DNA of 64,000 bases from a bacterium (GTDB lineage Bacteria > Pseudomonadota > Alphaproteobacteria > Caulobacterales > Caulobacteraceae). Numbering within the stretch: position 1 is the first letter of the stretch; each line of letters opens with the position of its first letter. The stretch lies in contig JAVBXP010000044.1 of NCBI GenBank assembly GCA_030824495.1, positions 22,855-86,854 of the forward strand. Direction: 5' to 3'. The notes under the pieces were generated by a model. The model saw only the letters and a list, made by a program, of their open reading frames with translations. It did not search any database and was not told where the DNA came from. A program made the translations under genes and the position numbers. Positions 52,032-62,789 of this stretch are shown here, piece after piece.

Positions 52032-52089
52032 GTGGGACCATGGGTAGGTGGGCGTTCAGGACGGAATGGCTGTCCGTTGCGCTTTCCAT
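51985..52089 (-). CDS. Putative leader peptide overlapping the ABC-F start
   Basis: A 34-codon ORF (MESATDSHSV ... RRPLLQNA) with AAGGAG 8 nt before its ATG. It runs through the ABC-F start codon in another frame and stops 46 nt inside that gene. The ABC-F start lacks its own ribosome site. Upstream leader peptides regulate several antibiotic-resistance ABC-F genes by ribosome stalling, so this may serve the same purpose. The peptide itself matches nothing I know. Confidence 0.5.
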   Translation of the reverse strand: MESATDSHSVLNAHLPMVPHVFLHHARRPLLQNA

Positions 52090-52275
52090 GGTCGCGATCT
52101 CCTTCAGTGAGGAGGACGATATAGGGCCTGCCGCAGACTGGCGCAAATCGGACGCCGCACCGCCAACGCCCTTGCACTTCCCCGCGACGATGCGGATTTG
52201 AAAGCAAGAGGCGGAGTTTCCCACCGGTCGTGGAGGCCTATCCCATCGCTCAAGACGACTGATGGAGCGTTCGAC

Positions 52276-53331
52276 ATGCAAACCGCAATCGACACCGACA
52301 GCGCCCGCTGGGCCGCTGTCATCGCCAAGGACCGCGCCGCCGATGGCGAGTTCTTCTATTCCGTGCGCACGACGGGGGTCTATTGCCGCCCCTCCTGCGC
52401 CGCTCGCCCGGCGCGACGCGAGAACGTCGCCTTTCACCTGACCGCCGGCGAGGCCGAGGCCGCCGGCTTCCGCCCCTGCAAGCGCTGCAAGCCTGAGCAG
52501 CCTCCGATGGCCGAGCGCCAGGCGGCCATGGTGGCGCAGGCTTGCCGCACCATTCAAGCGGCCGAAGAGGCGCCCGACCTGGAAGCGCTCGCCGCCCAGG
52601 CCGGGATCAGCCCGTTTCACTTCCACCGGGTGTTCAAGTCCGTCGCGGGAGTGACTCCCAAGGCCTATGCAAGCGCCCACCGGGCCGGCCGCGTTCGTGA
52701 AGCGCTGACCACCAGCGGTACGGTGACCGAGGCGATATTTGACGCCGGCTTCAATTCGGGCGGCCGCTTCTATGCCCAGTCGGCACAGGTGCTGGGCATG
52801 ACCCCGACCCGCTTCCGCGCCGGCGGTGAGGCGGCGGTGATCAAGTTCGCAATCGGCGAATGCTCGCTGGGTTCGATCCTGGTGGCCGCGACGGACAAGG
52901 GCGTCTGCGCCATCCTGCTGGGCGATGATCCAGAGGCGCTGGCGCGCGACCTGCAGGATCGGTTCAGCCGCGCCGAACTGGTCGGCGGCGATGCGCAGTT
53001 CGAGGCGCTGGTCGCCAAGGTGGTTGGATTTGTCGAGCAGCCCGCCCTGGGTCTCGACCTGCCGCTCGATGTGCGCGGCACCGCCTTCCAGCAACGGGTG
53101 TGGCAGGCGCTGCGTGAAATCCCTGCCGGTGAAACTGCTGGCTACGCCGAGATCGCCGAGAAGATCGGCTCGCCCCGGGCGGTCCGCGCCGTGGCCCAGG
53201 CCTGCGCGGCCAACGCCATCGCCGTCGCCATCCCCTGCCATCGCGTGGTCCGCACCGACGGCGCGCTGTCGGGCTATCGTTGGGGCGTGGAGCGCAAGCG
53301 CGCCCTGCTGGACCGCGAGGCCGCGGCATGA
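52276..53331 (+). CDS. ada: Bifunctional DNA-alkylation repair protein and regulator Ada
   Basis: A 351-residue protein with all Ada parts. The N-terminal zinc/phosphotriester domain has CRPSCAARP and FRPCKRCKPEQ (Cys37, 41, 68, 71). An AraC-type helix-turn-helix follows (LEALAAQAGISPFHFHRVFK, EAIFDAGFNSGGRFYAQ). The O6-methylguanine methyltransferase domain has the acceptor Cys321 in IPCHRVV. It takes methyl groups from DNA and, when methylated at the N-terminus, activates repair genes. ATG 52276 is used. AAAGCAAG at 52201-52208 is a possible Ada box. The stop overlaps the oxygenase start as ATGA. Confidence 0.96.
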   Translation: MQTAIDTDSARWAAVIAKDRAADGEFFYSVRTTGVYCRPSCAARPARRENVAFHLTAGEAEAAGFRPCKRCKPEQPPMAERQAAMVAQACRTIQAAEEAPDLEALAAQAGISPFHFHRVFKSVAGVTPKAYASAHRAGRVREALTTSGTVTEAIFDAGFNSGGRFYAQSAQVLGMTPTRFRAGGEAAVIKFAIGECSLGSILVAATDKGVCAILLGDDPEALARDLQDRFSRAELVGGDAQFEALVAKVVGFVEQPALGLDLPLDVRGTAFQQRVWQALREIPAGETAGYAEIAEKIGSPRAVRAVAQACAANAIAVAIPCHRVVRTDGALSGYRWGVERKRALLDREAAA

Positions 53332-54059
53332 GCGCCCTGACCAGCCTGCCGCTCAGCATAGAGGAGCGTATCGCGTCTCTCGACTGGCCCAACGTGGCCC
53401 GCGCCCTGGACGGCCAAGGCAGCACGGTGATCCAGCGCCTGCTGAGCCCAGAGGAATGCGCCGCCGTCTCTGGCCTCTATGGCCAAGAAGCCGGATTTCG
53501 CAGCCGAGTGGTCATGGGCCGACACGGGTTCGGACGCGGCGAGTACCGCTATTTCGCCTACCCCCTCCCCTCCATCGTCGCTGGCCTGCGCGCCGCGCTC
53601 TATCCCCGACTGGTCGAGACTGCCAACCGCTGGAACGCCGCGATGGGGATCGGCGTGCGCTATCCCGAAGACCACGCCGAGTTCCTGGAGCGCTGTCACA
53701 CCGCCGGCCAGGTCCGGCCGACCCCATTGCTGCTGCAGTACGGCCCCGGCGACTACAACTGCCTGCATCAGGATCTCTACGGCGAGCACGTCTTCCCATT
53801 GCAGGTGGCGGTGCTGTTGTCCGAGCCAGGCGCCGACTTCACCGGCGGAGAGTTCGTCTTGACCGAGCAGCGCCCGCGCATGCAGTCACGCGTCGAGGTG
53901 GCGCCGCTGCGCCAGGGCGACGCCCTGATCTTCGCCGTCCATCACCGCCCGGTCCAGGGTGCCCGCGGCAGCTATCGCGTCACCATGCGCCACGGCGTTA
54001 GCCAGCTTCGCAGCGGTCGTCGCCATACCCTCGGCGCCATCTTCCACGACGCCCTCTAG
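53328..54059 (+). CDS. 2-oxoglutarate/Fe(II) oxygenase coupled to ada
   Basis: A 243-residue non-haem iron oxygenase. The iron facial triad is visible as His and Asp in CLHQDLYGEH and the distal His in MRHGVSQLRSGRRHTLG, where the Arg would bind 2-oxoglutarate. LLLQYGPGDYN and GGEFVLTEQRPRMQSR lie between. It is not AlkB by sequence (no AlkB nucleotide lid), yet it overlaps ada by 4 nt and must be expressed with it. A role in removing alkyl damage from DNA, RNA or nucleotides is therefore likely but inferred. Confidence 0.88.
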   Translation: MSALTSLPLSIEERIASLDWPNVARALDGQGSTVIQRLLSPEECAAVSGLYGQEAGFRSRVVMGRHGFGRGEYRYFAYPLPSIVAGLRAALYPRLVETANRWNAAMGIGVRYPEDHAEFLERCHTAGQVRPTPLLLQYGPGDYNCLHQDLYGEHVFPLQVAVLLSEPGADFTGGEFVLTEQRPRMQSRVEVAPLRQGDALIFAVHHRPVQGARGSYRVTMRHGVSQLRSGRRHTLGAIFHDAL

Positions 54060-54075
54060 CTACCCGGAGACAGCC

Positions 54076-54545
54076 ATGTCCTTCATGATCACCGGCCTGC
54101 CGGTCGATGAGTTTCGCCCGTTGTTCGGTTGCCGGACCAAGACCTCGCCGCGCGGGGCGTCCTGCGACACATCGCAAAGTCTCCGCTCGGTTTCCCGTGC
54201 CGCGTCACTCTGGAGGACGCACCCGTCGGCCAGACGCTCCTGCTGCTGAACTATGAGCATCAAGCCGCCGACACGCCCTATCGCTCGCGTCACGCCATCT
54301 ATGTCAGCGAGGCCGCGACGCAGACCCGCCGCGCGGTCGATGAAATCCCCGGATGCCTGAGCGCTCGCGCGCATATCTCGCTGCGCGCCTTCGATTCCGC
54401 CGGGATGATGACTGCGGCGGAGATCGCGCCGGGCGCCGGCCTGACGCCGGTGATCGAACGAATGCTCTCCGATCCGCAGGTCAGCTACCTCCATGCCCAC
54501 AATGCAGGCCGCGGATGCTTCGCGGCGCGGATCGACCGCAACTGA
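54076..54545 (+). pseudogene. DUF1203-family gene with a single-base frameshift
   Basis: The N-terminus (MSFMITGLPVDEFRPLFG, ATG 54076, GGAG upstream) and the body (LPDQDLAARGVLRHIAKSP ... GFPCRVTLEDAP, LLLNYEHQAADTPYRSRHAIYV, VSYLHAHNAGRGCFAARIDRN) belong to one DUF1203 protein but lie in different frames. One base is missing at about 54127-54129, where GG should be followed by one more base before TTG CCG GAC. Left as is, translation from 54076 goes out of frame and stops at 54249. It may be a real pseudogene, a sequencing error or a slippage site. DUF1203 proteins are short cytosolic proteins of unknown role. Confidence 0.8.
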
Positions 54546-54606
54546 GGCTTGCGCCGTCTCCCCGGAATGCTGAAGGTTCGCGGGTCATTTCGGGAAGAGG
54601 CGTATC

Positions 54607-55827
54607 GTGTTCAAGTTTGGTCTTCCGCTCGCGATCCTGTTGGCGAGCGCGGCGCCGGTCTCGGCGCAAACCCCGCCCCAGGTGAAACCTGCGACAAAAA
54701 TCCTGCACGAGAGCCTGATCGTGCTCGACACCCACTTCGACACCCCGGCCAACCAAGCGGTGGGCGGCTTCGACATCCGCAAGCGCAACAACGTCGCGGA
54801 CGGCAGTCAGGTCGACTATCCGCGCATGGTCGATGGCGGGGTCGATGGCGGCTTCTTCGCGATCTTCACGCCGCAAGGCCCCAACACCAAGGCCGGCAAT
54901 GAGGCCGCCCGCGACCAGGCGATCATGCGCGGCGTCGTCATCCACGAGATGGTCGCGAAAAACAGCGACGTCTTCGTCCTGGCGACAAAGGCCGAGGATG
55001 CGCAGGCGATCTCCAAGGCCGGCAAGCGGTTCGTCTATATCAGCATGGAGAACGGCCAGCCTGTGGCCGGCGACCTCAGCCTGATGCAGACCTTCTACGA
55101 CATGGGCGTGCGGATGATGAGCCCGGTCCACTTCGCCAACAACGACCTGGCGGACTCGGCCACCGATCCCAAGGGCCCGATCCACGGGGGGCTGAGCGCC
55201 AGCGGCAAACAGTTTGTATCCGAGGCCAACCGCCTGGGCATCCTGCTCGACGCCAGCCATGCCTCCGACCAGGTGCTGGATCAGATGCTGGACCTGTCCA
55301 CGGCGCCGATCATCCTCTCCCACTCCGGCGTGAGGGCGATCTACAATCACCCGCGCAACATCCCCGACGATCTGCTGCGCAAGCTGGCGGCCAAGGGTGG
55401 CGTGGTCCAGATCAACGCCTTCTCCAACTACATGAAGGACATCCCGGACAATCCGGCCCGCAAGGCCGCTCTGGTGGAACTCACCAAAGCCTACGGATCG
55501 CCGCGCGACGTCGCCCCCGAGAAGCGCGAGGGCTATCGTAAGGCTCGGCAGGCGATCGACGTCCAATACCCGCCCACACGCGCCGATATGGACGACCTGA
55601 TGCGCCATATCCTGCACGCCGCCGAGGTGGCCGGTAAGGATCACATCGGCATCTCCGGAGACTTCGACGGCGGCGGCGGCATCGCCGGGTTTGAGGACAT
55701 CACCTACTTCCCCGCCCTGACCGAACGGCTGATCGCCGCCGGCTTCAGCAAGGAAGACCTGGCCAAGTTCTGGGGCGGCAACGCTTTGCGGGCGCTGAAG
55801 CAGGCTGAGGAACTGAAGGCGAAATAA
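54607..55827 (+). CDS. Exported M19-family dipeptidase
   Basis: A 406-residue zinc dipeptidase with a signal peptide (FGLPLAILLASAAPVSAQ). Metal-binding HFDTP (the HxD motif), the bridging Glu region VYISMENGQP, SHASDQVLD and LSHSGVRAIYNHPRNIPDDLL are visible. The domain ends with FWGGNALRALKQAEELKAK. The family cleaves dipeptides, including D-amino-acid types from peptidoglycan. GTG 54607 is chosen with AGAGG 8 nt upstream. It likely acts in the periplasm. Confidence 0.92.
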   Translation: MFKFGLPLAILLASAAPVSAQTPPQVKPATKILHESLIVLDTHFDTPANQAVGGFDIRKRNNVADGSQVDYPRMVDGGVDGGFFAIFTPQGPNTKAGNEAARDQAIMRGVVIHEMVAKNSDVFVLATKAEDAQAISKAGKRFVYISMENGQPVAGDLSLMQTFYDMGVRMMSPVHFANNDLADSATDPKGPIHGGLSASGKQFVSEANRLGILLDASHASDQVLDQMLDLSTAPIILSHSGVRAIYNHPRNIPDDLLRKLAAKGGVVQINAFSNYMKDIPDNPARKAALVELTKAYGSPRDVAPEKREGYRKARQAIDVQYPPTRADMDDLMRHILHAAEVAGKDHIGISGDFDGGGGIAGFEDITYFPALTERLIAAGFSKEDLAKFWGGNALRALKQAEELKAK

Positions 55828-55899
55828 CCGCCAAGACCGCCGCTTGCCTGACGTGGCGGCGGCGGGCGCAGGCTCTGCGGACAACCCGTGGAGCCTGAC

Positions 55900-56703
55900 A
55901 TGTACGAGCATCTCGATCTGCGCGCCGACGGCGACGTCATCTGGGCCACCATGAATCGGCCCGGGCGGCTGAACGCCCTCAACCGCAAGCTTGTCGAGGA
56001 ATTGCGCGACTTCTTCGTCGGCCTCTATTGGCGGCGTGATGCGCGGGTCGTCGTCCTGTCGGGCGCGGGCGGCGCCTTCTGCGCCGGGCTGGACTTGAAG
56101 GAACGCAACACCCAGGCGCCAGGCGGCCGCTCGGTCGGGGCCGGTCTGACCGCCCAGCGCGAGATCAGCGAGATCGTGATCGCCATGCGCCGTTGCCCCC
56201 AGCCGATCATCGCCTGCGTCGACGGCGCGGCCAGCGGCGGCGGCTTCGCCCTGGCATTGGCCTCCGACGTCCGGATCGCCACCCCGCGCACCCGAATGAA
56301 CGCCGCATTCATTCGCATCGGCTTGTCGGCCTGCGACATCGGCGTCAGCTACTTCCTGCCACGCATGGTCGGCTCGTCGGTTGCGGCCGAGTACATGCTG
56401 ACCGGACGTTTCATCGACGCCGAGCGCGCCTACCAGCTCGGCCTGGTCAGCCGCGTTGTCGCGCCCGAAACTATAGAGGCCGAGGCCCAAGGCTTCGTCG
56501 CCGACATGCTGCACGCTACGCCGCTGGGCCTGCGGCTGACCAAGGAAGCACTTAACCACGCCATCGACGCCCAGGGCCTGGAGGCGGCTGTCGCGATGGA
56601 GGACCGCAACCAGATCCTCGCCAGCCTGGACGGCGACTTTGGCGAGGGCGTCGCCGCCTTCCTAGAAAAGCGGCCGCCCCGCTACGAGCGCCACGACGGC
56701 TGA
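55900..56703 (+). CDS. Enoyl-CoA hydratase/isomerase family protein
   Basis: A 267-residue crotonase-fold enzyme. The oxyanion-hole motifs are VVLSGAGGAFCAGLDL and CVDGAASGGGFALALASD, with RIGLSACDIGVSYFLPRMVG and the C-terminal helix. ATG 55900 has GGAG 6 nt upstream; a GTG at 55888 is in frame. The second catalytic Glu position typical of hydratases is occupied in the sequence CDIGVSY by Asp, so the exact reaction is uncertain. It is a lone gene between the dipeptidase and uvrA. Confidence 0.9.
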   Translation: MYEHLDLRADGDVIWATMNRPGRLNALNRKLVEELRDFFVGLYWRRDARVVVLSGAGGAFCAGLDLKERNTQAPGGRSVGAGLTAQREISEIVIAMRRCPQPIIACVDGAASGGGFALALASDVRIATPRTRMNAAFIRIGLSACDIGVSYFLPRMVGSSVAAEYMLTGRFIDAERAYQLGLVSRVVAPETIEAEAQGFVADMLHATPLGLRLTKEALNHAIDAQGLEAAVAMEDRNQILASLDGDFGEGVAAFLEKRPPRYERHDG

Positions 56704-57047
56704 ACGGGCGCGAGGACGCTTCGTCGCATTCTTTCCACCGTTCGCCGCAGGACGTTTGCAGGTCGGCGCCGCCCAGGCTCGAAGCTGATCCGTCTCCCGC
56801 GGAGCCGGAAATGCACGCCCTGTCCTCGCCATCCTGTTGCTGCTCAGCGGCGCCCGCGGGCGCCATCCCGACTGATAGAGAGTGTCAGGCTGCTGACATG
56901 TTTTGGCGCAAGCGGCGCTAGTTTGGCGCGTTAAACCGCCGCGGCTCGTTTGTTCACACAATGTTCCTGTGTTATCCGTGAGTCTCGGAACTACATTAGA
57001 CGAGGCCCGCTGAGCTGATCGGCGGTCGAGAGCGTTTCCGGAAAAAC
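56704..57047. other. Intergenic region upstream of uvrA
   Basis: A 344-bp stretch without a supported gene. Short GC-rich reading frames exist on the minus strand but have no ribosome site or family. Besides the SOS box near its right end, I see nothing definite in it. Confidence 0.5.
56952..56966 (+). promoter_or_regulatory. LexA SOS box of uvrA
   Basis: GTTCACACAATGTTC matches the alphaproteobacterial LexA consensus GTTC-N7-GTTC exactly. It lies 81 bp upstream of the uvrA ATG, so uvrA is part of the SOS response here. Confidence 0.88.
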
Positions 57048-59948
<2,901 letters not shown>

Positions 59949-59952
59949 GCTG

Positions 59953-60001
59953 TCCCTCCCCTTCATGGGGAGGGACAGGCGGCAAAGCCGCCAGGGTGGG
60001 G
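59953..60001 (+). repeat. Left inverted repeat of the DUF559 cassette (49 bp)
   Basis: The element contains two hairpins: TCCCTCCCC/GGGGAGGGA, then GGCGGC-AAA-GCCGCC, then AGGGTGGGG. It matches the reverse complement of 60381-60429 at 43 of 49 positions. Its last bases (GGGTGGGG) also supply the purine-rich ribosome site for the DUF559 start. Confidence 0.9.
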
Positions 60002-60010
60002 AAGCTCGGC

Positions 60011-60391
60011 ATGTCCACGTTACGCGCTCGTCAGCTCAGACGCTCGATGCCGCACGAGGAGGTTCGGCTGTGGGCCCGCCTAAAACGGCTGCGCGCCTTG
60101 GGCTTCCATGTCCGGAGGCAGGCGCCGTTTAGAGGATATTATCTCGACTTCGTTTGCTTTGATCGGCGCATCGTCATCGAGGTCGATGGCAGCCAGCACG
60201 GCGAAGACGAACATCGAAGGCACGATGCAGTGCGGGATGCCGTCATCGAGCGGGAAGGCTTTCGGGTACTTCGATTCTGGAACTATTCGGTTCGGGAAGA
60301 CATCGACGCCGTCATGGACGTGATCATTGCCGCTTTGGAGACCGCTCCTGCAGTTCGTGGCTGCACTTCGCGCCGCGCCGCCCCACCCTGA
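60011..60391 (+). CDS. DUF559 Vsr-like endonuclease inside an inverted-repeat cassette
   Basis: A 126-residue PD-(D/E)XK-fold nuclease. ARLKRLRALGFHVRRQAPF precedes the catalytic series: Asp46 in GYYLDFVCF, then Glu57 and Asp59 in IVIEVDGSQH, then RVLRFWNYSV near the C-terminus. The group is related to the mismatch endonuclease Vsr. Start ATG 60011 follows GGGGAAG supplied by the left repeat; the TGA stop at 60389-60391 lies inside the right repeat. The gene thus fits exactly between the two repeats. No methyltransferase or recombinase is nearby. It may act on the repeats themselves or on DNA ends, which is inference. Confidence 0.85.
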   Translation: MSTLRARQLRRSMPHEEVRLWARLKRLRALGFHVRRQAPFRGYYLDFVCFDRRIVIEVDGSQHGEDEHRRHDAVRDAVIEREGFRVLRFWNYSVREDIDAVMDVIIAALETAPAVRGCTSRRAAPP

Positions 60392-60429
60392 CCGCTTCGC
60401 GGTCTGTCCCTCCCCATAAAGGGGAGGGA
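60381..60429 (-). repeat. Right inverted repeat of the DUF559 cassette (49 bp)
   Basis: The inverted partner of 59953-60001. Read on the minus strand it has TCCCTCCCC/GGGGAGGGA, then GACCGC-GAA-GCGGTC, then AGGGTGGGG. Two of the six base pairs in the second hairpin differ from the left copy by compensatory changes. It provides the DUF559 stop codon and ends 4 bp from the ogt stop, so it may also act as a 3' hairpin for both genes. Confidence 0.9.
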
Positions 60430-60433
60430 TGGT

Positions 60434-60979
60434 TCACCGCCCGCCGAACAGCGGCAGGGTCTCGGGCGCCAGGGCGCCCTCGATCTCCAGCATCCGCAGC
60501 TTGGTGTCCGCGCCGCCCGGCGCCGAGAAGCCGCCCTTTCGGCCGCCTGCGGCCAAGATGCGGTGGCACGGCACGACAATGGGCCAAGGGTTGGCGCCCA
60601 GCGCCTGGCCGACCGCGCGCGAGAGGCTGACATCACCGAGCTGCTTGGCGATGTCGCCATAGGTCAGGGTCTGGCCTGGCGGGATAGCTCGCGAAATCTC
60701 GTAAACCCGCGCACTCAGCGGCGAGAGAGCCCGATCGTCGAGCTCGACCTCAAGCAGACCGCGGGGCTCGCCTTTCAGCAACGCCTGCATGCCGTCGATG
60801 GCGCCGGCCACCGCCGGCGGCGGATCGGCCTCAAGCGCTTGCGGATGACGCCGCGCCATGCGGACGCGCGGATCGCCCCCCTCCGACTGCGGCAGTTGCA
60901 CGCCGGTCAGCCCGCGGTCGTTCCACGCGACACCGCAAGTCCCGATGGCCGTGTCGAAAAGGGCGAAGCCTTCACTCAT
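60434..60979 (-). CDS. ogt: Methylated-DNA--protein-cysteine S-methyltransferase
   Basis: A 181-residue suicide repair protein. The acceptor Cys138 is in VVPCHRIL, with the helix-turn-helix SRAVGQALGANPWP before it and KGGFSAPGG after. It removes methyl or alkyl groups from O6-guanine. It has no regulator domain, so it is a constitutive companion to the Ada protein 7 kb to the left. It is convergent with uvrA; the repeat cassette lies between them. Confidence 0.95.
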   Translation of the reverse strand: MSEGFALFDTAIGTCGVAWNDRGLTGVQLPQSEGGDPRVRMARRHPQALEADPPPAVAGAIDGMQALLKGEPRGLLEVELDDRALSPLSARVYEISRAIPPGQTLTYGDIAKQLGDVSLSRAVGQALGANPWPIVVPCHRILAAGGRKGGFSAPGGADTKLRMLEIEGALAPETLPLFGGR

Positions 60980-61117
60980 GGCGGAAATCTACCACCATGG
61001 CCGCGCCTCGGCTCGCGGCTTTCGGACCTTCATCTAACGGCGCTCAATGAAGCCTTGCATTCAAACAGACGTTCGAAATAGCTTGGCTCCATAGTTTGCA
61101 CATTTGGGAAGCCCACC

Positions 61118-61729
61118 ATGATCCTCTACGGCGCGCCGATGCCGGCGCCGAACCCCCGCCGCGTGCGCATGTTTCTGGCGGAAAAGGGGATCGACCTCCC
61201 CGAAACCAATGTCGACATGATGAAGCGCGAGCACAAGTCGCCGGAGTTCCGAGCCAAGAACTCAATGGGCCAACTTCCGGCGCTGGAGTTGGACGACGGG
61301 ACCTGCATCTCCGAGACCGTCGCCATCTGCCGCTATTTCGAAGAGACCAACCCCGAGCCGCCGCTGTTCGGCGTGACGCCCGTCGAGAAGGCGCTGGTCG
61401 ATCAATGGATCCGCCGGGTCGAGTTCGCGGTCATGATGCCGGTCGGCAATTTCTGGCGCCACGCCCACCCGCGCACGGCGGCCCTGCTGACCCAGTTCAA
61501 GGACTTCGGCCAGTCCAACGCCGAGACCTACAAGGGCGCCCAGAAGTACCTGAACCGCGAACTGGAGAGCCGCGACTTCCTGGTGGGCGACACCTACACC
61601 ATGGCTGACATCTGCCTGCTCTCGACGGTGGATTTCGCCGAGTGGATCGGCCTGCCGGTCGAGGCGGAGTTTGAGAACCTGACCGCCTGGCGGGCCCGGG
61701 CCAAGGCCCGGCCGAGCGCCAACGCCTGA
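61118..61729 (+). CDS. Glutathione S-transferase
   Basis: A 203-residue cytosolic GST. The N-terminal thioredoxin-fold has ILYGAPMPAPNPRRVRMFLAEKG, the cis-proline region MGQLPALELDDGT and the glutathione-binding SETVAICRYFEE. The helical C-terminal domain has YTMADICLLSTVDF (N-capping box). It should conjugate glutathione to electrophiles. It stands alone; a strong hairpin follows its stop. Confidence 0.92.
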   Translation: MILYGAPMPAPNPRRVRMFLAEKGIDLPETNVDMMKREHKSPEFRAKNSMGQLPALELDDGTCISETVAICRYFEETNPEPPLFGVTPVEKALVDQWIRRVEFAVMMPVGNFWRHAHPRTAALLTQFKDFGQSNAETYKGAQKYLNRELESRDFLVGDTYTMADICLLSTVDFAEWIGLPVEAEFENLTAWRARAKARPSANA

Positions 61730-61738
61730 TGCGTCCCC

Positions 61739-61765
61739 GCGCCGCTCCGTTCGCCGGAGCGGCGC
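61739..61765. terminator. Bidirectional terminator hairpin after the GST gene
   Basis: GCGCCGCTCCG (61739-61749) pairs perfectly with CGGAGCGGCGC (61755-61765), an 11-bp stem with a 5-nt loop followed by TT. It sits in the convergent spacer between the GST and membrane-protein genes. Confidence 0.7.
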
Positions 61766-61774
61766 TTGGAAGGC

Positions 61775-62659
61775 CTAGGCCTTGGACAGTTCGCGATAGG
61801 CCACCGCCGCCGGAGCGACCAGAACCGCGTAGTAGAACGCGTTCAGGAAGGCGCCGAAAATCGTGTAGATGATCATCGGGATCGTGAAGTAGGCCGCGAC
61901 CGAGCTCAGGTCCGGTGCGAAGATTTTCGACACCGAGGCGATGTCGCCGCCCGCCGCGATGGCGGCGATGGCCATGAAGATCACCATGGCCAGCACCAGG
62001 ACCACCACGACGCTGGCGATAGCGAGAACATAGGCGCCGACCAGCTTCCAGAACTGGCCCTTGGTCAGGTTCCAGGATTCGAACACCCGGATGCGTTGCT
62101 CGGCAAAGGTCATGACCGGCGCAAGCGACAACCGCACGGCGACGAAGAACAACAGCCCCAGGAAGAAGAGGCCCAGCGCCACGCCAAACAACGGCGAACC
62201 CAGGACCGAATAGGCGATCCCGGCGCCAATGCCGCCGACCACCACGACCAGCGTCACCGCAATCAAGCTCAGCACGAAGTAGATCAAGGTCAGCAAGGCC
62301 AGACGCAACTCGTCCTGGCCCAGACGCAGGTATCCGAAACCGGTGTCGCTCGGACGCAGTATGGCGCGATAGACCGCCGAGGCCAGGACCGCCTGGACCG
62401 CGAGCCCGACCGGAAGCAGGACTGCGTAGAGCGGCAGGAGCGCCGTGAAGTTTTGAAGGGCTGCAGCCGAGTCCGCGCTCTTGTCGTTGGCGGCCGCCTC
62501 CAGAGCCATCAGATCTTGGCCGCCCATGGTCACCAGAAGCACGGGCATCAAGAAGCTGATGATCATGTAGAAGCCGGCCCAGATCAGCAAAATCTTCGGC
62601 TTCTCGCGTGTAATCCGGAATCCTTCAAAAGCGGCGTCGGTCGCCGAGAACGCAGTCAT
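61775..62659 (-). CDS. Multi-pass membrane protein of unknown function
   Basis: A 294-residue protein with about six membrane helices (ILLIWAGFYMIISFLMPVLLV, LRLALLTLIYFVLSLIAVTLVVVVGGIGAG, LFGVALGLFFLGLLFFVAVRLSLAPVMTFAEQ, LVGAYVLAIASVVVVLVLAMVIFMA). It resembles the glycerophosphodiesterase-membrane-domain type of uncharacterised integral proteins. No catalytic motif is visible. It is divergent from trmFO. Confidence 0.8.
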   Translation of the reverse strand: MTAFSATDAAFEGFRITREKPKILLIWAGFYMIISFLMPVLLVTMGGQDLMALEAAANDKSADSAAALQNFTALLPLYAVLLPVGLAVQAVLASAVYRAILRPSDTGFGYLRLGQDELRLALLTLIYFVLSLIAVTLVVVVGGIGAGIAYSVLGSPLFGVALGLFFLGLLFFVAVRLSLAPVMTFAEQRIRVFESWNLTKGQFWKLVGAYVLAIASVVVVLVLAMVIFMAIAAIAAGGDIASVSKIFAPDLSSVAAYFTIPMIIYTIFGAFLNAFYYAVLVAPAAVAYRELSKA

Positions 62660-62789
62660 TTCGATCCCCAGGCCAGGTCCTCGTCAAATAACGAGTCAGC
62701 CGCCCATTCGATGCGAATTCTGGGGATGCGCCCCCCTCCCCGCAAGGCCTAGCTCGCGAAGTCCGTGGATCGTTGCTAGTTAGTCACGC

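Noticed and set aside
54481..56559. 692-codon antisense frame over the dipeptidase and enoyl-CoA hydratase genes
   Set aside because: The genes on the plus strand have full catalytic motifs; the antisense translation has none and spans two unrelated genes.
56552..56961. Short minus-strand frames upstream of uvrA
   Set aside because: Arg/Pro/Gly-rich translations, no ribosome site, and they overlap the SOS-controlled promoter region.
59953..60001. Left repeat as a plain uvrA terminator
   Set aside because: It can form hairpins, but the inverted second copy, the compensatory changes and the exact fit around the nuclease gene are not explained by a terminator alone, and no T-tract is present.
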